5,920 nucleotides of DNA from Candidatus Shapirobacteria bacterium CG09_land_8_20_14_0_10_38_17 (GTDB lineage Bacteria; Patescibacteriota; Microgenomatia; 0-14-0-10-38-17), in NCBI GenBank assembly GCA_002774085.1, contig PEZH01000003.1, positions 1-5,920 of the forward strand, read 5' to 3'. Every line of letters starts with the position of its first letter. Within the stretch, counting starts at the first letter, position 1. A program made the translations under genes and the position numbers. Below the pieces are notes generated by a model. That model was not told the origin of the DNA. It made no database searches and was given only the letters and a program-made list of their open reading frames with translations. Shown here piece after piece: positions 1-5,714 of the stretch.

Positions 1-21
1 TTAATACAATTGAGGTCATCA

Positions 22-49
22 AAGAAAAAATGTCTCAGCATTTTTTCTT
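22..49. terminator. A/T-rich perfect hairpin, possible bidirectional terminator
   Basis: An 11-base arm (22-32, AAGAAAAAATG) is perfectly complementary to 39-49 (CATTTTTTCTT) around a six-base loop. The right arm carries six T's on the + strand, and the left arm gives six T's on the - strand. The shape would suit intrinsic termination of a gene ending left of the window, but the stem is almost all A-T, so it is weaker than a classic GC-stem terminator. No gene end is visible to the left. Confidence 0.35.
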
Positions 50-52
50 CCG

Positions 53-65
53 CATGATAACCCCA
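53..65. repeat. 13-bp motif shared with the right-end repeat
   Basis: CATGATAACCCCA at 53-65 is identical to 5901-5913, inside the repeat unit at the other end of the window. Both copies are intergenic. This suggests a dispersed intergenic repeat family rather than chance, though 13 bases in an AT-rich genome is modest evidence. Confidence 0.4.
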
Positions 66-102
66 TATACAATTTTTGAGTTTTGAGTTTTTATTGCCGT
101 GT

Positions 103-186
103 GCCCTGGTGCTGGAATTGGTAGACAGGCTAGCTTTAGGAGCTAGTGTCGGTGACGGCGTGAGAGTTCGATTCTCTCCCAGGGCA
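103..186 (+). tRNA. tRNA-Leu (anticodon UAG)
   Basis: A complete 84-base class II tRNA that decodes CUA and other CUN leucine codons. Acceptor GCCCTGG (103-109) pairs with CCAGGGC (179-185), with discriminator A at 186. The D stem is CTG/CAG with the GGTAGA loop typical of tRNA-Leu. The anticodon stem CTAGC/GCTAG encloses TTTAGGA, giving anticodon TAG at 137-139. A long variable arm pairs 148-151 with 156-159. The T stem GAGAG/CTCTC encloses TTCGATT. The 3' CCA is not encoded, so a CCA-adding enzyme is needed. Confidence 0.97.
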
Positions 187-193
187 CAAGATC

Positions 194-202
194 TGGTAAA
201 AT
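194..202 (+). promoter_or_regulatory. Possible extended -10 promoter for the structured leader and HNH relic
   Basis: TGG followed by TAAAAT (197-202) matches an extended -10 element (TGn then 5 of 6 consensus bases). It would start transcription around 209-214, which is where the tRNA-like sequence begins. No good -35 is present, since that position falls inside the preceding tRNA. Co-transcription with the upstream tRNA is an equally simple explanation. Confidence 0.3.
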
Positions 203-213
203 AATGGTGATTT

Positions 214-363
214 GCCGCGGTGGCGGAATTCAAGCAAAGCGCGGTCCGCCTGACATCGCCGCATGAGGCGTGTATGAATAATACCTAAAGCCGAATGCTA
301 AGATGAGGCGGAGGCAGACGCGCAATATAGGTTGACACGTTAGCTTGTAGAGAAGTATTATTG
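214..363 (+). ncRNA. tRNA-Leu 5'-half-like sequence leading into a structured RNA candidate
   Basis: Bases 214-230 (GCCGCGG-TG-GCG-GAATT) match the acceptor 5' strand, the TG linker and the start of the D arm of a bacterial tRNA-Leu, and then leave that pattern. GGCAGACGCGC at 313-323 looks like the second half of the same D arm. No CCGCGGC acceptor partner or T arm exists before the next tRNA, so this is not a complete tRNA gene. Pairing seen by eye: 222-227 with 245-250, 257-260 with 267-270, 277-284 with 355-362 (8 perfect pairs), 297-301 with 340-344, and alternatively 245-251 with 306-312 (7 pairs), which crosses the 8-bp helix as a pseudoknot. It precedes an HNH relic, as intron or mobile-element RNAs often do. 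I could not fit a group I core (P7 guanosine site or conserved P/Q/R/S elements), so the class is unassigned. Confidence 0.4.
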
Positions 364-368
364 CTTTA

Positions 369-832
369 ATGAGAAAAAGATCTTGGACAAGGGAATGACT
401 AATTGAGGCGGTTAAGACTTTTCGGAGTTATCGTCAAGCTTTAATGAAGCTTGACTTAAAAGAATCGGGCGGTAATTATACTCAGATTAAAAAATATATT
501 AATGAATATAGGCTTGATATTTCTCATTTTAAAGGGAGAGGTTGGAACAAAGGGATGAGCTTTCCTTTTCACCCTAAAATTCCCTTAGGAGAAATTTTAA
601 CCAAGAATAGTGATTTTCAGAGTTATAAGCTAAAGGAGAGATTAATAAAAGAGGGTATTAAGACCCCTCGTTGCGAAGAGTGTGGGTTAAGTATACCCCA
701 GATGGTCGGTTGCCTTTAGATTTGCATCACATTAACGGCGATTATAGAGATAATCGTTTGGAAAATTTACAAATACTTTGCCCTAATTGCCATAGTCTAA
801 AGCCTAATTAACGAGGAAGAAATAAAAGATAA
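369..832 (+). pseudogene. Decayed HNH endonuclease (homing-type), three lesions
   Basis: Reading from ATG 369 gives an N-terminus MRKRSWTRE, then TGA (396-398), then LIEAVKTFRSYRQALMKLDL and GGNYTQIKKYI...SHFKGRGWNKG, all matching a common family of free-standing or intron-borne HNH endonucleases. The first zinc pair is CEEC, soon after base 670. The frame then breaks at the C run 696-699. One extra C restores PDGRLPLDLHHINGD, DNRLENLQILCPNCHSLKPN, which is the HNH core (HH, the N of DNR and the second CxxC). A TAA at 809-811 stands where the family usually has Tyr, and RGRNKR then follows to TAA 830-832. Repaired length is about 154 residues, normal for the family. The longest intact piece, ATG 444 to TAG 719, ends before the HNH histidines and cannot be a working nuclease. 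The gene lies between a tRNA-Leu fragment and an intact tRNA-Leu. The C-run shift alone could be an assembly error, but three lesions favour true decay. Confidence 0.85.
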
Positions 833-916
833 GCCCAGGTGTTGGAACTGGTAGACAAGCGACACTTAAAATGTCGTCTCATTCGTGGGGTGTGGGTTCG
901 ACTCCCACCCTGGGCA
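833..916 (+). tRNA. tRNA-Leu (anticodon UAA)
   Basis: A complete 84-base class II tRNA that decodes UUA/UUG leucine codons. Acceptor GCCCAGG (833-839) pairs with CCTGGGC (909-915), with discriminator A at 916. The D stem is TTG/CAA with a GGTAGA loop. The anticodon stem CGACA/TGTCG encloses CTTAAAA, giving anticodon TAA at 867-869. The variable arm CTCA-TTCG-TGGG is short but paired (one T-G). The T stem GTGGG/CCCAC encloses TTCGACT. CCA is not encoded. Its first base directly follows the last base of the repaired HNH frame (stop 830-832), so there is no spacer between them. Confidence 0.97.
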
Positions 917-937
917 CTATAAAGACAAGTTGTAGAG

Positions 938-966
938 TTGACTAAATTTTTAAGATTGACTAAGAT
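938..966 (+). promoter_or_regulatory. Candidate sigma-70-type promoter for the four-gene operon
   Basis: TTGACT at 938-943 (5 of 6 bases of the -35 consensus) lies 17 bases before TAAGAT at 961-966 (4 of 6 bases of the -10 consensus). Initiation about seven bases downstream falls on or next to the ATG at 973, so the mRNA could be leaderless. This agrees with the lack of a Shine-Dalgarno sequence before that ATG. A second TTGACT at 956-961 has no suitable -10 before the gene. TATAAA at 918-923 is an alternative -10 but has no -35 outside the tRNA. Confidence 0.45.
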
Positions 967-972
967 ATTGGT

Positions 973-1878
973 ATGCCTTTTTTAACAAAAAAAACAATTA
1001 TCTGCTTTATTTTGTTTTTTATTTTTTTTCTTTTTGGTTTTATTAGCCAATCTTTTGCTCTTTCCCCTACTCCAGACTTAACTATTACCCCCGAGGCAAC
1101 TGTTTTTCTTGAAGCGACTGCCCAAGCTGAACCCAAAGAAAAAACCCCGCCTCTTACTGAGTCAACAAAGGAAGTTAAGGGTAGATTGGAGTCTATTTTA
1201 GAAAGCCAGCAATTGAAGCCCTTGGGAATGACGAATTTTTTAAAATACGCTATTCGTAAGGCAGTTTCTCAAGACATTCCTCCCAACACTATTGTTTTGA
1301 TTTTTCTTTTGCCTGTTATTGCCACTTTAATAACCGTTTTTCGTTATGTGGTCGGATCAGTAGGTTTTGGCGTTTTTACGCCGGTAATGATTTCCGTCGC
1401 TTTTATAGCCACTGGTTTAGGGCCAGGTTTGGTTTTGTTTTTAGTGGTTTTGTTTATTGCTAATTTGGCGCGTTTGATTCTTAAGAAAATTCGGGTTCAT
1501 TTTCTGCCGCGGATGTCAATTTTACTTTGGTTGATTTGTTTGGGTGTTTTGGTTTTGTTGTTTTTAGGGCCTCAATTAGGCTTTGAGAGTGTTACCGATA
1601 TTTCCATTTTTCCCATTTTAATTGTTATTCTTTTAGTAGAGAATTTTATTGAAGTTTTAATTGGCAAGAGCCGTCGTGAAGCCTGGAGAATGACTTGGCA
1701 GACACTATTGGTGGCTATTTTGGGATATTTCTTGCTCAATTGGCAATTTTTACAGTTTTTTGTTCTTCTTAATCCGGAAATAGTTCTCTTCTTAGTTTTA
1801 TTGGTAAATGTTTTAATTGGACGCTATTCTGGTTTAAGATTGTTGGAATATCAGCGTTTTCGTTCCGTTGTAAAGTAA
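973..1878 (+). CDS. 7TM membrane protein, UUP1 / '7 TM usually fused to inactive transglutaminase' type
   Basis: A 301-residue inner-membrane protein. Residues 1-29 form a signal-like segment (MPFLTKK, hydrophobic stretch, SFA). Residues 30-65 are rich in Thr, Pro and Glu and look like an extracytoplasmic linker; a short amphipathic stretch follows to about 103. From about 104 there are seven hydrophobic helices (approx. 106-127, 132-148, 150-170, 181-200, 210-230, 238-255, 259-283). Family hallmarks are IPPNTIVLIFLLP, FGVFTPVMISVAF near 132-144, LPRM at 178-181, and GRYSGLRLLEYQRFR at the C-terminus. In Proteobacteria this 7TM domain follows an inactive transglutaminase domain (whole protein about 500 residues) and is encoded beside a glutamate-ligase-like ATP-grasp enzyme and a retropepsin-like protein. 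Here the transglutaminase domain is absent but the ligase/retropepsin gene follows after 17 bases. Biochemical function is unknown; a membrane anchor or transporter for the ligase product is an inference. ATG 973 is chosen because it gives an intact signal segment; no Shine-Dalgarno is seen. Confidence 0.85.
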   Translation: MPFLTKKTIICFILFFIFFLFGFISQSFALSPTPDLTITPEATVFLEATAQAEPKEKTPPLTESTKEVKGRLESILESQQLKPLGMTNFLKYAIRKAVSQDIPPNTIVLIFLLPVIATLITVFRYVVGSVGFGVFTPVMISVAFIATGLGPGLVLFLVVLFIANLARLILKKIRVHFLPRMSILLWLICLGVLVLLFLGPQLGFESVTDISIFPILIVILLVENFIEVLIGKSRREAWRMTWQTLLVAILGYFLLNWQFLQFFVLLNPEIVLFLVLLVNVLIGRYSGLRLLEYQRFRSVVK

Positions 1879-1895
1879 TAATTTTGTCAAGATTA

Positions 1896-3188
1896 ATGAA
1901 AAAATGGCAGGATATTTTGGGTATCAATGCTCGTAATAGTCATTATCTTAGTTATAATACCTGGCGGGGGCGGCAAATTGCCGATTCCAAATTAAAGACT
2001 AAGGAAGTATTATCGCATTATTCTCTTTCCTGCCCTGAGTTGTTGGCGATTTTTAAAGATAGGGATGATATTCACCGATTTACCTGGGAGAATTTGCCCG
2101 ATAATTTTGTTTTGAAACCCTCTGGTGGATATGGTGGAGAGGGAATTTTGGTGATTAGGAAAAAAAGTCGGTGGGCGGGAGAGTGGGAGTTAATGGATGG
2201 GGAGATTGTTGATATTGCTGATTTAAGATTCCACGCTCAAGAAATTTTAGCCGGTCGTTTTAGTCTTCATAACACTCCTGATATTGCTTTTATAGAAGAG
2301 CGGATTAAAATTATTAAAGTTTTTAGAAAGTACACTCATCAAGGGACTCCTGACATCCGGGTGATTGTTTTTAATAAAGTGCCGGTGATGGCCATGCTTC
2401 GTTTGCCAACATTAGAATCGGGGGGAAAAGCTAATCTTCATCAAGGGGCGATTGGTGTGGGTATTGATTTGGCGACAGGAGTGACTACTTATGGTGTTCG
2501 TCATAATGAATTAGTTAAATATGTGCCAGGAACGCGCCGAAAACTTAATGGGTTGAGAATCCCCTATTGGGACGAAATTCTTTTGGCGGCGGTGCGAGCC
2601 CAAGAGAGAATTCCCTTTTTAGGTTTTTTAGGAATTGATTTTGTTATCTCCAAGAATCGTGGACCGTTGATTTTAGAACTAAATGCTCGCCCCGGCCTTT
2701 CTATCCAAATTTGCAATCGCGCCGGTTTGAACAAGAGGTTGGAGCGGGTGGAGAGATTGGAGGTGCGCAGTGCCGAACATGGGGTTAAAATTACTAAGGC
2801 TCTTTTTGGGGCTAGTTTTGCCGACAAGGTATCAACCTTAGGATCACCTCGGGTGATTGGGGCCTATGAGAGAGTTCAGATATTGGATAGTAAGGGCAGA
2901 AAAATTTCTGTTTTAGCTAAGATAGATACCGGAGCCGATCGGAGTAGCTTGGATAGAAAGCTTGCCGATGAGTTGGGTTTATTAAGGGAAGATAATATTA
3001 TTTTTACCCGAAAATACAAGAGCGCTATAGGGAAACATCAAAAAAGGCCAGTTATTTCTTTAACTTTTTATTTGGCCGGTAAAAAAATTGAAACAGTCGC
3101 CGACGTAGTTGATAGAAGCAGTTTGCGGACAAAAATGTTGATAGGGGCCCGCGATATAAAAGATTTTGTTATTAATCCGAGTAGATAA
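1896..3188 (+). CDS. ATP-grasp alpha-L-glutamate ligase-like enzyme fused to a retropepsin-like (RimB-type) protease domain
   Basis: A two-domain protein of 430 residues from ATG 1896; a TTG at 1884 would add four residues. Residues 1-290 are an ATP-grasp ligase of the 'alpha-L-glutamate ligase-like' family: N-terminal ILGINARN; VLKPSGGYGGEGILVI (about 72-87) as the ATP-binding Lys and glycine loop; PDIRVIV near 152-158; KANLHQGAIGVGID; and the metal ligands GIDF (Asp 248) and LELNARPGL (Glu 261, Asn 263). Such enzymes activate a carboxylate as acyl-phosphate and join it to an amine; Glu is only the assumed substrate. Residues 316-430 match the RimK-associated 'ATP-dependent zinc protease' family, which has a retropepsin fold: AKIDTGADRSSL carries the catalytic-type Asp-Thr-Gly (about 344-346), and VVDRSSLRTKMLIGARDI is the conserved C-terminal half. 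One DTG per chain implies a dimeric active site if it is active. In Proteobacteria the two domains are separate adjacent genes; their fusion implies coupled ligation and cleavage. The next gene starts four bases after the stop. Confidence 0.88.
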   Translation: MKKWQDILGINARNSHYLSYNTWRGRQIADSKLKTKEVLSHYSLSCPELLAIFKDRDDIHRFTWENLPDNFVLKPSGGYGGEGILVIRKKSRWAGEWELMDGEIVDIADLRFHAQEILAGRFSLHNTPDIAFIEERIKIIKVFRKYTHQGTPDIRVIVFNKVPVMAMLRLPTLESGGKANLHQGAIGVGIDLATGVTTYGVRHNELVKYVPGTRRKLNGLRIPYWDEILLAAVRAQERIPFLGFLGIDFVISKNRGPLILELNARPGLSIQICNRAGLNKRLERVERLEVRSAEHGVKITKALFGASFADKVSTLGSPRVIGAYERVQILDSKGRKISVLAKIDTGADRSSLDRKLADELGLLREDNIIFTRKYKSAIGKHQKRPVISLTFYLAGKKIETVADVVDRSSLRTKMLIGARDIKDFVINPSR

Positions 3189-3192
3189 GGAT

Positions 3193-4092
3193 ATGAAGCC
3201 GATTTTGATTCTTGCTAATAGTGATAAGAATTTACTTCCTTTTCAGAAAGCCTCGTCGGATATCAAGCAGAGAGTAGTTTTTGCTAATTATAGGGAAATT
3301 TGTTTTGGGGATGGCGATAAGGGGCGAATTTTAATTAAGAAGGAAAGAGAAATTTTTGATGTTCAAAAAGATTTTTCTTTGATTTTTTTCCGCACCGTCA
3401 AACATAATATGGAAAGGGTTAATCTAATTGTTGATTATATAGATAGTCAAGTTTTGGTGGTAGATAGAATCAATAAGGGGGGTGTTTATCGGGCGACTAA
3501 GGCATTTCAATATCGGCGTTTACTATCTAATGATTTACCGGTTACTCCTTTTATCTATGGTTCGCTGGATTTGCTTTACGAAAGAGCGAACTTGTTGGGT
3601 TTTCCCCTGGTAATTAAGAGAAGCGAAGGATCGCAGGGAAGGCAAGTTTATTTGGTAAAAGATAAGTGGTCTCTTCGGAAATTTTACCAATCATATCAAA
3701 AATATGAAGATAGGAGTGGAAAATATTATTTAGCTCAGAAATTTATTGATAATGATGGTGATTATCGGATTTTAGTTTTGGGTAATCAGGTTTTGGGGGT
3801 AATGAAGAGGGAAAGAGTCGATAAAAATGAGTTTCGTAATAATGTTTCCTTAGGGGGAATGATTCAAAAGGCAGTTTTGCCTAATAGTATGCTGTTGATG
3901 GCCATCAAGGCGGCTTCGGTGTGTGAAATAGAGGTTGCCGGTGTGGATATTATTTTAGATAAAGAAAATGGTCGGCCTTTTATTTTAGAGGTTAACCGCT
4001 CTCCTCAATTTAAAGGATTGATGAAAGCGACGGGGGTTAATATCCCCAAGGCAATAATAGATTTTTTGATTAAATTAGCTAAAAATGATTAA
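3193..4092 (+). CDS. RimK-type ATP-grasp ligase
   Basis: A 299-residue protein of the RimK / tetrahydromethanopterin-glutamate-ligase class of ATP-grasp enzymes, which form amide bonds between amino acids or add amino acids to a protein or cofactor. Residues 1-95 form the N-terminal alpha/beta domain (KPILILANS; LIFFRTVKHNM). After VVDRINKGGVYRATKAFQYRRL comes the ATP-grasp fold: FPLVIKRSEGSQGRQVYLV (137-155, ATP-binding Lys 142 and flexible loop), DGDYRILVLGNQVLGVMKR (from 188, RimK signature), FRNNVSLGG (214-222), AGVDII (Asp 252) and FILEVNRSP (Glu 266, Asn 268, Mg ligands). All key residues are present and the length is normal. ATG 3193 is preferred because KPILILANS begins the domain; an in-frame TTG at 3166 would overlap the previous gene and add nine unlikely residues. 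An AAGGA lies only one base before the ATG, too close for a good ribosome site. It overlaps the next gene by eight bases, so translation is probably coupled. The substrate cannot be read from sequence. Confidence 0.88.
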   Translation: MKPILILANSDKNLLPFQKASSDIKQRVVFANYREICFGDGDKGRILIKKEREIFDVQKDFSLIFFRTVKHNMERVNLIVDYIDSQVLVVDRINKGGVYRATKAFQYRRLLSNDLPVTPFIYGSLDLLYERANLLGFPLVIKRSEGSQGRQVYLVKDKWSLRKFYQSYQKYEDRSGKYYLAQKFIDNDGDYRILVLGNQVLGVMKRERVDKNEFRNNVSLGGMIQKAVLPNSMLLMAIKAASVCEIEVAGVDIILDKENGRPFILEVNRSPQFKGLMKATGVNIPKAIIDFLIKLAKND

Positions 4093-5560
4093 AGACTTAA
4101 AAACGTTAAGGAAGTTTTTTAGGGAAAAGGTGAACACCCCAATTTTTGGGGTAGGAGTTTATGCTTTTAATCGCCTGGGCCCGGAGGATTTTATCCCTCA
4201 ATATCAACTTTTGGCCTTATATGATAGCTTGGACACTTGCTTAATAGAGAAAGATATCCCCGTTTTTTCTTTGGAGAGAGAAATGGGCGAAAAGATTCGT
4301 TGGCAGGTTAAAAGGAATTCTACTTCGGTTATTGGTCATTTTAAAGTTAAACAATATTTAGCAAAGCACTCTTTTCCCTTACTGCTTCCCTATAAGTCTT
4401 CCTCGGAAATGATATTAACTTGTCAAAAAAACGATTGGCAGTTAGCGGCTAATCCGCCTGATTTAGATAAAAAATCTATTGATAATAAAGTAAAATTTCG
4501 GCGTATTTTAGAGGTAATTGGTGCTCCCTGCCCGCCGGGGGAGATAGCTTTTTTGGGTCAGCTTGATTTTGATTCTTTAGCCCAAAAATATAACTTGCCC
4601 TTTGTGATTCAGTATCCTCTGTCCGGTGGCGGCAAGGGAACATTTTTTATTAAAACTGCTAAGGATTTGAGAAAGGCTCGGGAATCGTTAATTGCTTTAA
4701 CCAAAGGCGAGATTGATGATAATCAAGAGATGATTGTCAGTCAATTTATTAAAGGTCCTTCCCCCAGCGTGACTGGCTGTGTTACTCGTCAGGGAATTCT
4801 TTCCACCTCGCCCCAGTATCAAGTTTTGAGTATGCCTGAGCTTAATAATCGCTCCGGAGCGGGTTTATTTTGCGGTCATGATTGGAGTTTTTCTCATTTT
4901 TCTCCATATGTTTGCCGGCAGGTTTATGAAATTACAGAGATGGTCGGCCAGTATTTGCAAAAGATTGGCTATAAAGGGATTTTTGGTTTGGATTTTATTA
5001 TGGATGAAAGGACAGAAAAGGTTTATGTGGTGGAGTGCAACCCTCGCCTTTTGGGTTCATTTCCTACCTTGACAATGGCTCAAATTAGCAATGGTGAGCC
5101 GCCTATTTTAGCCTTTCACATTTTAGAATTTTTAAATGCCAATTATCAAATAGATACTAAGGCAATTAATCAGCAAATGCGAATGCAAAGAAAGGGCGCG
5201 CAGATGCTCTTACATAATTTGGTCAATAATCAGGTGCAAGTGAGCAAGAAAATGCGACCCGGTATTTATCGGTTAAATAATGACCAGGAAATGATTTTTA
5301 TTCGTGATGGTTATAAATTGAGTCACCTAAAGAAAGAGAAAGAGTTTTTAATTACTGAAGGGATTTTAGATAAGGGTGCTTATTTTACCCCTTCAGGGCG
5401 GATTGGTCGAATTTTAACGCTGACACCGGTTTTAGCTGATTATCAGCATTTAAATTCTTGGGCGAAAAAGATTGTTGTCCGTACTACCCAAGGGCTTGGT
5501 TTGCGGCCGGTTCACTTTTGGCGGTTAAAAAGATTATTTAATCCTCGCTTGAGAAAGTAG
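4085..5560 (+). CDS. Large ATP-grasp domain protein (carboxylate-amine ligase-like) with extra N- and C-terminal regions
   Basis: A 491-residue soluble protein, with no signal or membrane segment. Residues 1-130 form a pre-ATP-grasp region (PIFGVGVYAFNRLGPEDFI near 19-37; YQLLALYDSLD). Residues about 131-350 are an ATP-grasp core: NKVKFRRILEVIGAPCPPG, LPFVIQYPLSGGGKGTFFI (171-189, glycine loop), MIVSQFIKG (216-224), GLDFIMD (Asp 303) and VVECNPRLLGSFPT (Glu 317, Asn 319). The ECNPR form and the GVT-like 'SVTGCVTRQG' segment resemble carbamoyl-phosphate-synthase or biotin-carboxylase-like ligases more than RimK. In the first part of the loop the usual nucleotide-contact Lys is replaced (VIQYP, Gln at 175), but Lys 184 is present, so activity is likely but not certain. 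Residues 352-491 form a basic C-terminal region (LLHNLVNNQ, MRPGIYRL, FTPSGRIGRIL) that I do not recognise. It is the last gene of the operon and overlaps the preceding ligase by eight bases, which supports a shared pathway. No Shine-Dalgarno precedes ATG 4085. Confidence 0.82.
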   Translation: MIKDLKTLRKFFREKVNTPIFGVGVYAFNRLGPEDFIPQYQLLALYDSLDTCLIEKDIPVFSLEREMGEKIRWQVKRNSTSVIGHFKVKQYLAKHSFPLLLPYKSSSEMILTCQKNDWQLAANPPDLDKKSIDNKVKFRRILEVIGAPCPPGEIAFLGQLDFDSLAQKYNLPFVIQYPLSGGGKGTFFIKTAKDLRKARESLIALTKGEIDDNQEMIVSQFIKGPSPSVTGCVTRQGILSTSPQYQVLSMPELNNRSGAGLFCGHDWSFSHFSPYVCRQVYEITEMVGQYLQKIGYKGIFGLDFIMDERTEKVYVVECNPRLLGSFPTLTMAQISNGEPPILAFHILEFLNANYQIDTKAINQQMRMQRKGAQMLLHNLVNNQVQVSKKMRPGIYRLNNDQEMIFIRDGYKLSHLKKEKEFLITEGILDKGAYFTPSGRIGRILTLTPVLADYQHLNSWAKKIVVRTTQGLGLRPVHFWRLKRLFNPRLRK

Positions 5561-5615
5561 CTTGAAATTCTCAGCCAGCTAGCACTATATGTTATGGTGC
5601 AGAGCTAAAGTAAGC

Positions 5616-5693
5616 CAGAATGACGAGAGAAACACATTATTATATTGTTGAATTGTTACATTGTTAACCGTCATTCTGAATTTAATTCAGAAT
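5616..5693. repeat. Inverted repeat CAGAATGACG/CGTCATTCTG with internal palindrome
   Basis: CAGAATGACG (5616-5625) is the exact inverse of CGTCATTCTG (5669-5678), bounding a 63-base segment. The right end runs into a second palindrome: ATTCTGAATT (5673-5682), one T, AATTCAGAAT (5684-5693), ten perfect pairs. The ends resemble the short GTCATTC-type dispersed elements seen between genes in many bacteria. No transposase is present; a non-autonomous (MITE-like) origin is inferred. Confidence 0.55.
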
Positions 5694-5714
5694 CAAAACA
5701 ATCCTGAAACCCCA

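Noticed and set aside
396..398. TGA recoded as glycine or tryptophan (as in Gracilibacteria, Absconditabacteria or Mycoplasma)
   Set aside because: The four operon genes read fully without any in-frame TGA, and the same HNH gene also has a TAA and a frameshift, so decay is the simpler explanation.
444..719. Stand-alone 91-residue open frame from ATG 444 as a genuine small protein
   Set aside because: It is the middle piece of the broken HNH gene. Homologous sequence continues upstream in the same frame to ATG 369 and downstream in another frame, and the piece lacks the HNH histidines.
214..832. Complete group I intron splitting a tRNA-Leu
   Set aside because: No tRNA 3' half (T arm plus CCGCGGC) follows, the HNH frame runs right up to the next intact tRNA leaving no room for 3' intron structure, and I could not place the conserved group I core. 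It is kept only as a possible relic.
2564..2827. Antisense open frame of 87 residues
   Set aside because: It lies wholly inside the ligase-protease gene, has no recognisable motif, and covers the conserved Glu/Asn metal-ligand region of the sense gene.
4878..5072. 64-residue open frame in another + frame
   Set aside because: It is a shadow of the large ATP-grasp gene, which has its conserved Asp and ECNPR motifs in this same stretch.
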